From: Candidatus Aenigmatarchaeota archaeon
GTDB lineage: Archaea; Aenigmatarchaeota; Aenigmatarchaeia; JACPZZ01
Length of the DNA stretch: 8,297 bases
NCBI GenBank assembly: GCA_016177205.1
Contig: JACOVS010000022.1
Location: forward strand, 1 to 8,297
Direction of reading: 5' to 3'
Made by a program: the position numbers and the translations under genes. How positions within the stretch are numbered: position 1 is the stretch's first letter; each line of letters opens with the position of its first letter. This document shows positions 1 to 7,053 of the stretch, piece by piece. Under the pieces are notes generated by a model. The model saw only the letters and a program-made list of their open reading frames with translations, was not told the origin of the DNA and searched no databases.

Positions 1-684
1 GAGTAGCGCATCCGCGACCGCCCTTTTGATTATCGGGAGGGATTTGACCAGGTAGTTGACGCCTTTTGCGATGCCCGGCCTTCCCAGGAACAGTATTGTC
101 GGCCTGCCCGTCCTTGGCGTCGCGCGCTTTGCGCTGAATAATTTTTTGTCTATGCCGGGATATATTACGTGAACGTTATTTCCGTCAAAACCTTCTTTGA
201 CCATCATTTTTTTTGTACTCTTGCTTATCGCCACACAGGTGTCGTTTTTGTAACGGTTCAGCGAAATATTTTCTATGGCATAGTTTATCAGCGACACTGG
301 CGGTTTTTGCAGGCTCAGAAAAAGCCTGCCCCAAACTTCGAAAACCGTTGCGACTACAGGTTTTTTTATCAATTTGCCCGCCATCGCCACCGTGGCCAGC
401 CCGCCCAAGGTTGCTGCGTGCACAATGTCGGCATTTTTTGCAAGTTCCACACATTTGCGCGCGGCGGATACGGCAAAGGCGTACCTTGCCGGCGAGTAGA
501 CCCGGTAAATCCTGCGGTTGCGCGAGATTTCAAAATCCTTTGTACCAGGCAGCCTCTGTGTAAGCACGCTGACATCAACGCCCCTTTCGGCCAGTTTCGT
601 GGTGATGTTGTCGAAAAGAGTCTCCGCCCCGCCCACATGGGGCGGAAAGAAATCCAGGACAAACAGTATCCTCATCCGACTCAT
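1..684 (-). CDS. GT4-family glycosyltransferase, N-terminal 228 residues (cut by window edge)
   Basis: This is a GT-B fold glycosyltransferase that probably adds a sugar from a nucleotide-sugar donor to a lipid-linked glycan on the cytoplasmic side of the membrane. The minus frame stays open from the ATG at 682-684 to the window edge with no stop, so the C-terminal half and the catalytic E-x7-E region are missing. Visible marks are the GT4 N-terminal strand and loop RILFVLDFFPPHVGGAET (residues 5-22), HAATLGG near 89-95, AISKSTKKM at 152-160, YPGIDKKLF at 175-183, and the donor-domain opening ILFLGRPGIAKGV at 197-209 with R202 and K207. A second in-frame ATG at 673-675 (MRILF) is an equally good start. 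The first start is favoured because a TATA-like element at 705-714 would place the transcript start at about 683. The gene diverges from the glycosylation operon and probably serves the same glycan. Sugar and linkage are unknown. Confidence 0.9.
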   Translation of the reverse strand, partial: MSRMRILFVLDFFPPHVGGAETLFDNITTKLAERGVDVSVLTQRLPGTKDFEISRNRRIYRVYSPARYAFAVSAARKCVELAKNADIVHAATLGGLATVAMAGKLIKKPVVATVFEVWGRLFLSLQKPPVSLINYAIENISLNRYKNDTCVAISKSTKKMMVKEGFDGNNVHVIYPGIDKKLFSAKRATPRTGRPTILFLGRPGIAKGVNYLVKSLPIIKRAVADALL

Positions 685-754
685 ACACCAAATCTTATAT
701 TTGAAGTATATGTATTTCAGTCAAGATTAACTGTTTACCTAATGGTGTTAAACT
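685..754. promoter_or_regulatory. Divergent promoter region of the glycosylation locus
   Basis: These 70 bases separate two divergent glycosyltransferase genes. An A/T-rich TATA-like element lies at 705-714 (AGTATATGTA) and another at 694-701. A TBP site centred near 709 would start minus-strand RNA at about 683, which is leaderless on the GT4 gene. It would start plus-strand RNA at about 735, giving a short leader with a GGTG SD at 744-747, 7 nt before the ATG at 755. The TATA calls rest on position and composition alone. No clear BRE was identified, and which element serves which gene is inference. Confidence 0.5.
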
Positions 755-1453
755 ATGAGAAACGTTGGTGTTTTGCTGCCCGCCTATAACGAGAAGAAAA
801 ACATCGAAGCCTCGATAAAGGAGGCGAAACGCTTCCTGCCCGGCGCCTCGATAATTGTTGTCAACGACGGCTCCAAAGATGAGACTGAGAAAATCGCGAA
901 AAAGGCGGGTGCGCGTGTGGTCTCACATAAATCAAACATGGGCAAGGGTGAGGCTTTGAGAACAGGGCTGGATGTTTTTAACAGGGAGTTCAAAGGCGTA
1001 AAATACATAGTGGTCGCAGATGCGGACCGGCAGTATTCCATCAGAGAGGCGGTAAACCTGCTGCGACCCCTCGCAGCGGGCGAGGCGGATTTTGTGATGG
1101 GCAGGAGAAACTTTTCCAAAGTGCCGTTCCGTCACAGGCTGGGAAACTGGGTGTGGAGAACCGCCTTTAACGCGCTGTTCCGGACTGATTTCGACGACAC
1201 AAACTGCGGTTTTATAGCAATGACCAAGGAGTCCGCGAACAGAGTCGTCAACGCACTCGGCGGGGGTTATATAATTGAAAACACCCTCTTAATTGAAGCC
1301 ATCAAGAGAGGCCTCAAGATAAAACAGGTCGACGTTTCAGTCAACTACCGTCGAACGAGCGCAGTGCCGCGCGGCATAAAGATGGTTGCGGGAGTTCTGG
1401 TTTTTATCCTTGCGAGTGGTATCAAATATTCGTCCCGGAAGATGAACCAATGA
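755..1453 (+). CDS. GT2-family glycosyltransferase, dolichyl-phosphate-sugar synthase-like
   Basis: This is a GT-A fold enzyme resembling dolichyl-phosphate mannose or glucose synthases (DPM1/ALG5-type). These transfer a sugar from GDP- or UDP-sugar to a polyprenyl phosphate at the cytoplasmic membrane face. Visible motifs are LLPAYNE at 7-13, VVNDGSKD at 35-42 (nucleotide binding), NMGKGEAL at 61-68, the metal-binding DADRQY at 89-94 (family form DADGQ), MGRR at 115-118, DDTNCGF at 147-153 and ENTLLIEA near 175-182. At 232 residues it has the usual length of the catalytic domain. The C-terminus (about 207-223) is hydrophobic and may bind the membrane peripherally, but there is no long multi-TM extension. 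It starts at an ATG behind a GGTG SD and ends in an ATGA overlap with the STT3 frame, so the two are probably translationally coupled. It likely supplies a lipid-phosphate sugar donor. The actual sugar cannot be read from the sequence. Confidence 0.9.
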   Translation: MRNVGVLLPAYNEKKNIEASIKEAKRFLPGASIIVVNDGSKDETEKIAKKAGARVVSHKSNMGKGEALRTGLDVFNREFKGVKYIVVADADRQYSIREAVNLLRPLAAGEADFVMGRRNFSKVPFRHRLGNWVWRTAFNALFRTDFDDTNCGFIAMTKESANRVVNALGGGYIIENTLLIEAIKRGLKIKQVDVSVNYRRTSAVPRGIKMVAGVLVFILASGIKYSSRKMNQ

Positions 1454-2862
1454 ATTTTAACAAAGAACCGAAAAAAATACTCGTTTCCGCAGCCGTTGTT
1501 TTGGTGCTGCTGTTCTCGTTTTCGCTGGCCCTGAAACTCCGCGCAACGCCGGCCCTGATAGACCCTCCCTGGCTGCCCCAGTTTGACAGTTACTGGTTTT
1601 ACAGGTATGCCAAGATGACAGTTGAAAACAACATGCAAATACCGGGCTGGGATCCGCTGAGTTATTTCCCGCCGGGCCGGCCTACGGACAAATCAACGCA
1701 GTTTTACACGTACATGCTCGCGTACTCCTTCGCTCTCGGAAAGAGCTTGATTAAGGACCTGACACTTGTCCAGAGCGTCAAATGGGCTGCGGCCATACTC
1801 GCGTCATTGTCCGTTTTTCCGGCGTATTTCATAGGAAAGTACATGGGCGGCCGCATTGCAGGCCTGATCTCATCAATACTGATCGCTGTTTCGCCGTCGA
1901 TACTTGTCCGCACGGGAGCCGACCCGGACAACGACGGTGCGGTTGTATTCCTCACAATGTTCTCCTTTTTCGCTTTTGCCAGGCTGATAAAAGAGCCGAA
2001 CTGGAAAAACACTGTGCTGACCGTTTTCGCTCTAAGCATGTTTGCGTTAAGCTGGTACCCTTTCTGGTACGTTGTGATGATTTCCGTGGGCGGCATCGTC
2101 TTAAACATAGCGTTGTCCTTCCTCCAATCGGCGATTACGAAAAACGGGGCGCTGCTGAAGAAAACCGTTGAAGAATCCAGGCCAAGATTAAAATATTCGG
2201 CCGTGGCGGTTCTGGGCATAATCATTGTACCGATGCTTTTCGGGGTTAACACGCTGAACTATCTAGGCGGATTCGTCCTGTTCGGGACAAACCCGCAGGG
2301 ATCTTCAATAGTCAACATATCCGTTGCAGAATTGCAAAGGTTGAACATTTTCTCGCTGTCGGGATGGGAACAGGTCATCGGTAGAACCGCGGGCCTGGAG
2401 TTCCTCGGTTACATAATACCGGGAATGCCCCAGGCGCTCGTCTATCTGATAGAATTCATTGCAGGGTCGCAGCTCTTATACGCCTCGTGGAAATTTTATT
2501 CCAGAAAGAGCGTCGCGGAGTCTGCCGTGCTCGGCGTCACGGGGGTAACGGCTTTCTACCTTTTGCTGCTGAACGCAAGCATGGTGTCGTTCCTCCAGAT
2601 CCTGCTTTTCGTTTCGCTGGTGCAATATGCCATACTGGCGACATTCCGTAGGAACAGGTTTATGGGCGCGATACTTCTAGTCTGGGTGGCGTTTACATTT
2701 TATGCCATATCGTCCGGCGTCAGATTTACCCTGCTGTTTGCGCCGGCCGCCGCAATCGCTTTTTCAGTCGGGCTGGGAGAGCTTTGGTTGTGGGCCAGCA
2801 AAAAAGAAACCGGGATATTGGAGTCGATAGAAAACAGGGTACACGGTGGCAAGGATGAGTAA
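1450..2862 (+). CDS. Oligosaccharyltransferase STT3/AglB, membrane part (N-terminal portion of a split STT3)
   Basis: This is the multi-spanning domain of the STT3 oligosaccharyltransferase, which moves a glycan from a polyprenyl carrier to Asn-X-Ser/Thr on the outer face of the membrane. Its 470 residues hold about 12 hydrophobic segments, the first at about 10-28. Family landmarks are an external-loop-1 motif QFDSYWFYR at 44-52 (D46 at the metal position, R52), the second acidic motif TGADPDND at 155-162, SVAE at 291-294 (the TIXE/SVSE element of external loop 5), and SSGVRF at 421-426 with the conserved Arg. It stops just where the last transmembrane helix and the catalytic WWDxG domain should follow. 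Those are encoded in the next frame, displaced by +1. A normal archaeal STT3 carries both parts in one chain of roughly 750-900 residues, and the two frames together give about 780. The start overlaps the previous stop (ATGA). Identity is firm; whether the split is real is open. Confidence 0.9.
   Translation: MNFNKEPKKILVSAAVVLVLLFSFSLALKLRATPALIDPPWLPQFDSYWFYRYAKMTVENNMQIPGWDPLSYFPPGRPTDKSTQFYTYMLAYSFALGKSLIKDLTLVQSVKWAAAILASLSVFPAYFIGKYMGGRIAGLISSILIAVSPSILVRTGADPDNDGAVVFLTMFSFFAFARLIKEPNWKNTVLTVFALSMFALSWYPFWYVVMISVGGIVLNIALSFLQSAITKNGALLKKTVEESRPRLKYSAVAVLGIIIVPMLFGVNTLNYLGGFVLFGTNPQGSSIVNISVAELQRLNIFSLSGWEQVIGRTAGLEFLGYIIPGMPQALVYLIEFIAGSQLLYASWKFYSRKSVAESAVLGVTGVTAFYLLLLNASMVSFLQILLFVSLVQYAILATFRRNRFMGAILLVWVAFTFYAISSGVRFTLLFAPAAAIAFSVGLGELWLWASKKETGILESIENRVHGGKDE
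2845..2848 (+). promoter_or_regulatory. SD site supporting a separate start for the STT3 catalytic frame
   Basis: GGTG lies 6 nt before the ATG at 2855. The same GGTG core precedes the starts at 755 (7-nt gap) and 5929 (8-nt gap), so it looks like a usual initiation signal here. It favours independent translation of the second STT3 frame. A GTG codon at 2846 is an in-frame alternative start, with GGG at 2837-2839 ahead of it. Confidence 0.5.
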
Positions 2863-3790
2863 CGTCATTTTGCGTTCTACGATCGGGGCTTTGATAGTCA
2901 TGTCAATGCTGTCGGCAATATCCGGCGGTTCTTCGTTGTCCGCCCAACTGGGCCCTTCGGTCAACAGCAACTGGTACAACGCAATGACCTGGTTAAAGAA
3001 TAACACGCCGCAGGACGCAATAGTCGCGTACTGGTGGGACCAGGGACACTGGATAACCGGTATCGCTGAAAGAGGAGCATACGCCGACGGGGCGCACTGC
3101 CCTCCGACATCATGCAAGCCCTACCCGCTGAATACGAGGATAGTTGACGTCGGCAAAGTCCTGACTACGAGCGACGAGTCGCTTGCGATCCAAATTTTAT
3201 CAAAATACATGAATTTCACGGGCGCGCAGTGCGAATTGAACAAGAGGGCTTTTGGCGATATTGTTCCCTGCGGATCGCCGTCGGAAATGTACTTTTTGGC
3301 CGCGTCGGACCTGATAAGCAAGTACCCGTGGCCGTCTTATTTCGGTTCTTTGTGGCCAACGTATTCCGGCGAGGGAAAACAACAGCAGTTTTTCCAGATA
3401 GGACTGCAGCCCCTCAAGGACCAAAGCGGCAATGTGGTTGGTTATTACGACCAGTGCCTGCGCACCGATAACACCGGAAACTGCCAGACGTTCAATTTCC
3501 TTGTCATCGAACAGGGGGGAAAGCTGGCAACAATTTACCAGAACAGGAACTTTGTGAAAAATACAGTCTACTTCACAAACTCCGGGCAGCAATCCGACGT
3601 TAACGAAAACGCTACGTTCGACGGAACATTCTGGATAGACCCTTCATACGGATACGCGTTTTTCATGACGCCGGAGATACAGAGCAGCGTATTCACGAAA
3701 CTCTATTTTTACGACGGCGCGGGCCTCGAACACTTCAAGCAGGTTTACTCGAACGGCGAGGTTAAGATATACAAAGTGGATTTTGAATAA
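2855..3790 (+). CDS. Oligosaccharyltransferase STT3/AglB, last TM helix and WWDxG catalytic domain (C-terminal portion of a split STT3)
   Basis: This is the C-terminal part of STT3 as its own 311-residue frame. A hydrophobic segment at about 4-23 corresponds to the last STT3 helix and would act as a signal anchor, leaving the rest outside the cell. The acceptor-binding signature reads WWDQGHWI at 60-67, where most family members have WWDYG. W-W-D normally contacts the +2 Ser/Thr of the sequon. SDLISKY near 151-157 resembles the downstream DMIGK-type element, and LYFYDGAGLEHF near 283-294 is a typical STT3 ending. Six cysteines (82, 87, 126, 139, 201, 210) sit in the external domain and could form disulfides. 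Sequons occur at N49, N120 and N252. ATGAGTAA joins this start to the stop of the previous frame (8-nt overlap). The ATG at 2855 was chosen for its SD; GTG at 2846 would add three residues. If the split is a sequencing error, this is the end of one 780-residue protein. Confidence 0.85.
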   Translation: MSNVILRSTIGALIVMSMLSAISGGSSLSAQLGPSVNSNWYNAMTWLKNNTPQDAIVAYWWDQGHWITGIAERGAYADGAHCPPTSCKPYPLNTRIVDVGKVLTTSDESLAIQILSKYMNFTGAQCELNKRAFGDIVPCGSPSEMYFLAASDLISKYPWPSYFGSLWPTYSGEGKQQQFFQIGLQPLKDQSGNVVGYYDQCLRTDNTGNCQTFNFLVIEQGGKLATIYQNRNFVKNTVYFTNSGQQSDVNENATFDGTFWIDPSYGYAFFMTPEIQSSVFTKLYFYDGAGLEHFKQVYSNGEVKIYKVDFE

Positions 3791-3811
3791 ACAAAAATGG
3801 GACAGTTAATC

Positions 3812-3817
3812 AGAGGA
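3812..3817 (+). promoter_or_regulatory. SD site deciding the start of the GT4 gene at 3825
   Basis: AGAGGA lies 7 nt before the ATG at 3825. A TTG at 3822 is in frame directly before it but would sit only 4 nt from the SD, so ATG is preferred. The 34-nt gap from the STT3 stop to this ATG is the only real gap inside the operon and shows no hairpin or T-run that would suggest a terminator. Confidence 0.65.
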
Positions 3818-3824
3818 CGATTTG

Positions 3825-4955
3825 ATGAGAATAGCCGTGCTTGCCCCAACGCCGCCTTGGGTAGTGCATAGTGGGTTGGAGACGGTCGCGTTTGAGTCGG
3901 CGAAGGGCCTTGCCAGGCGCGGCCACGAGGTGGATATGATGTGCCTCAACTCCGGCGAACGGAGAATGGAAACGCGCGACGGGGTGAGAGTTTTTTATGC
4001 CGGTAAAAGGGTGGGCACTGGCATCCCTGCCATGGACCACCTTTTGAACTCGCTTACTCACTTCCTAACTTCGCACAGGGGGCTGGCGAAAAAATACGAC
4101 GTTCTTTACGTCCACAAAGGCGTTGCGGTACCGCAATTGCTATGGAAAACACCTTCGGTCAAATATTCATACGGCGAATTTTTGCACTGGAGCCCTGTTA
4201 CGCTGACAAACACCGCCATAGACATGTTTGATATATACACATCGAGGAAAGTGATAGCATGCTCGGATTTCGCGAAAAAACAGATAGAAAGCTTTCCGTT
4301 GATGAAAGGAAGAGTCAGGATGATAACGCCCGGCACGTATACCAAGCTGTTCAAACCGGAGACTAAAAACAGGAAATTGCAATCAAAGCTGGGCATAAAA
4401 AGGGGCGAACGCGTTGTAATATTTGCCGGGCGCGTCACCGAATCAAAGGGCTGCGGGGATCTGGTGGACATAGCGGGAATGGTAGCGAAAAAATTTAAAA
4501 ACACCAGGTTCTTGTTCGTAGGAAAGTATGACAAGCCCTATCTGGAGAGCCTGCTTAAAAAAGCCGATGCTAACGGTGTTCGGAGCAAGTTAATTTTCGC
4601 CGGCGACGTTGATTATTACGATATGCCTAAATATTATTCGATATCACACGTCCAGGCGTTGCCGTCGCACATGGAAGCCTTCGGTATGGTTAATATTGAG
4701 GCGCAATCCTGTTCCGTCCCGTCAATAGCGTACGACGTGGGCGGGGTAAACTCGTCTATAATTGACGGCGTGACCGGATACCTCGTAAAAAAAGGCGACA
4801 AGAAATCATTCGCTTCAAAGATAAGCCTGCTGCTTGGCAACGAGAAGTTAAGAAACAAGATCGGGGCCGCAGGAAGGCGGCGTGCGACCAGGGAGTTTGA
4901 CTGGTCAATAATCGCCGAGAAAACCGAAAAGGTCCTGGAAGAGGTTGTTAGATGA
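3825..4955 (+). CDS. GT4-family glycosyltransferase (GT-B fold)
   Basis: This is a retaining GT-B glycosyltransferase that probably extends the lipid-linked glycan in the cytoplasm using a nucleotide sugar. It has the full family length of 376 residues. Acceptor-side marks are RIAVLAPTPPWVVHSGLET at 2-20, YDVLYVHKG at 91-99 and IACSDFAKK near 144-152. Donor-side marks are IFAGRVTESKGCGDL at 199-213 (R203, K208 for phosphate binding), LFVGKYDKPYLESLL near 230-244, and the GT4 signature HMEAFGMVNIEAQS at 282-295, where E284 and E292 form the E-x7-E pair. GGVNSSIIDGVTGYLV follows at 306-321. There is no signal peptide or transmembrane segment, so it is soluble or peripherally bound. It starts at ATG behind AGAGGA and ends in an ATGA overlap with the next GT2 gene, so it belongs to the same operon as STT3. 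Donor and acceptor are unknown. Confidence 0.9.
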   Translation: MRIAVLAPTPPWVVHSGLETVAFESAKGLARRGHEVDMMCLNSGERRMETRDGVRVFYAGKRVGTGIPAMDHLLNSLTHFLTSHRGLAKKYDVLYVHKGVAVPQLLWKTPSVKYSYGEFLHWSPVTLTNTAIDMFDIYTSRKVIACSDFAKKQIESFPLMKGRVRMITPGTYTKLFKPETKNRKLQSKLGIKRGERVVIFAGRVTESKGCGDLVDIAGMVAKKFKNTRFLFVGKYDKPYLESLLKKADANGVRSKLIFAGDVDYYDMPKYYSISHVQALPSHMEAFGMVNIEAQSCSVPSIAYDVGGVNSSIIDGVTGYLVKKGDKKSFASKISLLLGNEKLRNKIGAAGRRRATREFDWSIIAEKTEKVLEEVVR

Positions 4956-5932
4956 GCACTAAAAAAGTTTCCATAATCATTCCGACGTATAACAGGGCAA
5001 AAGACATCGAAAAATCCGTGGAATCTATCCTAGAAACAGATTACCCGAATTACGAGGTAATAGTCGTGGATGACGCATCAAAAGACAATACCGTGGAAAC
5101 TTTGAAAAAATTTAGAACCAAAAAGCTGAGAGTTATAAAAAGAAAAACCAACGGAGGGCCTGCGGCTGCGAGAAATGACGGCATTAAAGCCTCGAAAGGC
5201 GAATTAATAGCTTTTACGGATTCTGACTGCACGGTTTCAAAGGAATGGATAAAAACCTTGACAGAATTTATAAAAAAACTTCCTAAAGACGTCGCTGGCG
5301 TTTGCGGCACAATATACCCCCCTAAAGACGCCAACTTCCTGATGAAACTGATTTATTTCATGCCGCAGATGGACGGAAATACAGGGCTGGCGGAAGACAA
5401 ACGCGAACCTTTTCAGGTAAACAACATCTCATGCAACAACGCCCTGTGGAAAAAGAAAGTCCTGTTAAAGATGAAAGGCTTTGACGAGAGCTTCTTCAGA
5501 GACTTCAAAACACTGCCGGAGGATTCGGAATTGTGCTACCGAACCGTAAAAAAAGGCTACAAATTTTACATGTACCCTGGAGCTCCTACGTATCACCATT
5601 TCCGGCCGGCGCTAAAAGAGTTTTTGAAACAGTCCTACCGCGCGGGCAGGGGAGGTGGTGTTGTCCTGGCGAAGCACCCGGATTGGTTTGGGAAGCAGAC
5701 ACCTTTCGTTATTGGTTATTTACCCGCAATTATTTTGCCTGCAGTAATTCCGTCTTTGCGGTTTGCTTGGCTTTTTTTCCCGTTAGTTTCGCTTTATCAC
5801 GGACTACCGGCCTACAAAAAAACGGGTAAAATCGAATACCTGCTCGTTGCCTCTGTGCTATGGTTTATAAAATCCCTGTCTAACGTAATCGGCGTGTGGA
5901 AAGGAATTTTTGACGTGGTGACCAAGAGATGA
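4952..5932 (+). CDS. GT2-family glycosyltransferase with C-terminal membrane segments
   Basis: This is an inverting GT-A glycosyltransferase of the rhamnosyl/galactosyl-transferase-like GT2 type. Visible motifs are SIIIPTYNR at 7-15, VIVVDDASKDNT at 36-47, NGGPAAARNDGI at 67-78, the metal-binding FTDSDC at 88-93 (D90, D92) and LPEDSELCYR at 188-197, which fits the ED-x-x-L region that usually supplies the catalytic base. After the catalytic domain come hydrophobic segments at about 252-283 and 295-315, so the protein is held in the membrane with its active site cytoplasmic, next to a polyprenyl-linked acceptor. At 326 residues the length is ordinary. The start overlaps the upstream stop by 4 nt and has GAGGT at 4941-4945 with a 6-nt gap. 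Codons here look slightly richer in A (runs of AAA/AAG) than in its neighbours, reflecting many lysines. The sugar cannot be assigned. Confidence 0.9.
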   Translation: MSTKKVSIIIPTYNRAKDIEKSVESILETDYPNYEVIVVDDASKDNTVETLKKFRTKKLRVIKRKTNGGPAAARNDGIKASKGELIAFTDSDCTVSKEWIKTLTEFIKKLPKDVAGVCGTIYPPKDANFLMKLIYFMPQMDGNTGLAEDKREPFQVNNISCNNALWKKKVLLKMKGFDESFFRDFKTLPEDSELCYRTVKKGYKFYMYPGAPTYHHFRPALKEFLKQSYRAGRGGGVVLAKHPDWFGKQTPFVIGYLPAIILPAVIPSLRFAWLFFPLVSLYHGLPAYKKTGKIEYLLVASVLWFIKSLSNVIGVWKGIFDVVTKR

Positions 5933-7053
5933 AGATATGCATGATAACCTCGTACCCTCCGGACAAGTGCGGCGTCTCGGATTATTCGGAGCGTTTGGTC
6001 AAAGAGTTGAGAAAAATCGGCCAGCAGGTTATGATAATATCCAGGCAAGGCAAAGGTATCCGCGGCGAAAAAAACACAACGCGCCTTATAGCGACGAAAA
6101 GGGTAGAGAGGTCGCTTATGCAGGCGGTGGAGGAATTTAGAAACCTGGGAAGGGCCATTTCGGACGCGGATAAATCCACGGCAGCGATAAAAGAATTCTC
6201 GCCCGATGTTGTCCACGTTCAATACGAGCCCGGCCTTTACAACCTTTTTTTCCTCCCGATCCTGCTTTCCAGGCTAAAAGAACTTGGAATCAAGTCGGTT
6301 ATTACGCTACACGGAATGGATTACTTTCCCCTGAATATCTTCCACAGAGCGGCCGTTTACGGCAAACCCGGCAGGATAATCGTGCATACCAGGCGCCATT
6401 ACGAATCGCTGAAGGCCGAATTGCCGCACGGCCAAACTAAGAAAATACGAATAGTCCCGATGGGGCTGATGAAAGGAAAGAAGGCCAAAGGGGGAAACCA
6501 TATCCTATTTTTTGGTTTTTTGAACCAGCACAAGGGCGTTGAAGATTTGTTGCAGGCGTTCGCCGGGGCTGGCGTGAAAGAAAATTTATTGATGGTCGGG
6601 AGCATAAACCCGGCTTACAGGCCGGATGTTGAATACAAGGACAAGATACAGGACCTTATCAGGACGCTCGGGGCGGAAGACAGGGTGAAATTCATCTACC
6701 AGTTTGTCCCCCGCAAGAAGTTGGAAAACTACATAAAAAACTCGATGTTTGTAGTATTCCCGTACCGTTCGTCTTATTCCGGCGGCCAGAGCCAGGCAAT
6801 ACTGGATGCGCTTGCGTTCGGGAAACCGCTGATAATCACAAGACCGGCACAGGGAAACCTAACGGACAATGAAAATGCGGTTGTAATTAATCCGGGCAAC
6901 ATCGGCGAGCTGACTGAGGCGATACGAAAATTGTCGCGTTCGAGCGGACTGAGGAAGAGGCTCTCTTCAAACAACAGAAAGCTGGCTGCCAGGCTTGGGT
7001 GGAAAAACATAGCGCGGGCGACACTGGGCATTTACGAGTCCATGCTTATCTGA
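5929..7053 (+). CDS. GT4-family glycosyltransferase (variant active-site motif)
   Basis: This is a GT-B glycosyltransferase of 374 residues and the last gene of the operon. The acceptor domain begins ICMITSYPPDKCGVSDYSERL (3-23, a common GT4 opening). It also has VVHVQYEPG at 94-102, VITLHGMD at 124-131 and IIVHTRRH at 150-157. The donor domain has FFGFLNQHKGVEDLL at 194-208, with K202 but no Arg before it, and PYRSSYSGGQSQAILDALAFG at 278-298. The second Glu of the usual E-x7-E is D293 and the first is not evident. This resembles the GT4 branch with PYRS-x(2,4)-SG motifs rather than the branch with E-x-F-G. No membrane segment is present. The ATG overlaps the upstream stop (ATGA), with GGTG at 5917-5920 as its SD. 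Its end overlaps the end of the convergent regulator gene by 8 bp. It probably adds one sugar of the lipid-linked glycan, specificity unknown. Confidence 0.88.
   Translation: MKICMITSYPPDKCGVSDYSERLVKELRKIGQQVMIISRQGKGIRGEKNTTRLIATKRVERSLMQAVEEFRNLGRAISDADKSTAAIKEFSPDVVHVQYEPGLYNLFFLPILLSRLKELGIKSVITLHGMDYFPLNIFHRAAVYGKPGRIIVHTRRHYESLKAELPHGQTKKIRIVPMGLMKGKKAKGGNHILFFGFLNQHKGVEDLLQAFAGAGVKENLLMVGSINPAYRPDVEYKDKIQDLIRTLGAEDRVKFIYQFVPRKKLENYIKNSMFVVFPYRSSYSGGQSQAILDALAFGKPLIITRPAQGNLTDNENAVVINPGNIGELTEAIRKLSRSSGLRKRLSSNNRKLAARLGWKNIARATLGIYESMLI

Noticed and set aside
691..728. AATCTT and AAGATT inverted repeat flanking the TATA-like region
   Set aside because: Six-base arms 26 nt apart in A/T-rich DNA are expected by chance, and there is no supporting symmetry.
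169..789. Plus-strand open frame of 206 codons over the first gene and its promoter
   Set aside because: It is a shadow of the minus-strand GT4 gene. Its translation is rich in His, Phe and Cys with no family motif, and it runs through the divergent promoter into the next gene.
3791..3824. Possible terminator or promoter between STT3 and the next GT4
   Set aside because: The 34-nt gap has no hairpin, no T-run and no TATA-like sequence. It is best read as an intra-operon spacer with an SD.
5282..5329. Direct repeat CCTAAAGACG in the GT2 gene
   Set aside because: Two copies encode Pro-Lys-Asp in different parts of one protein with no longer homology, so it is not a functional repeat.
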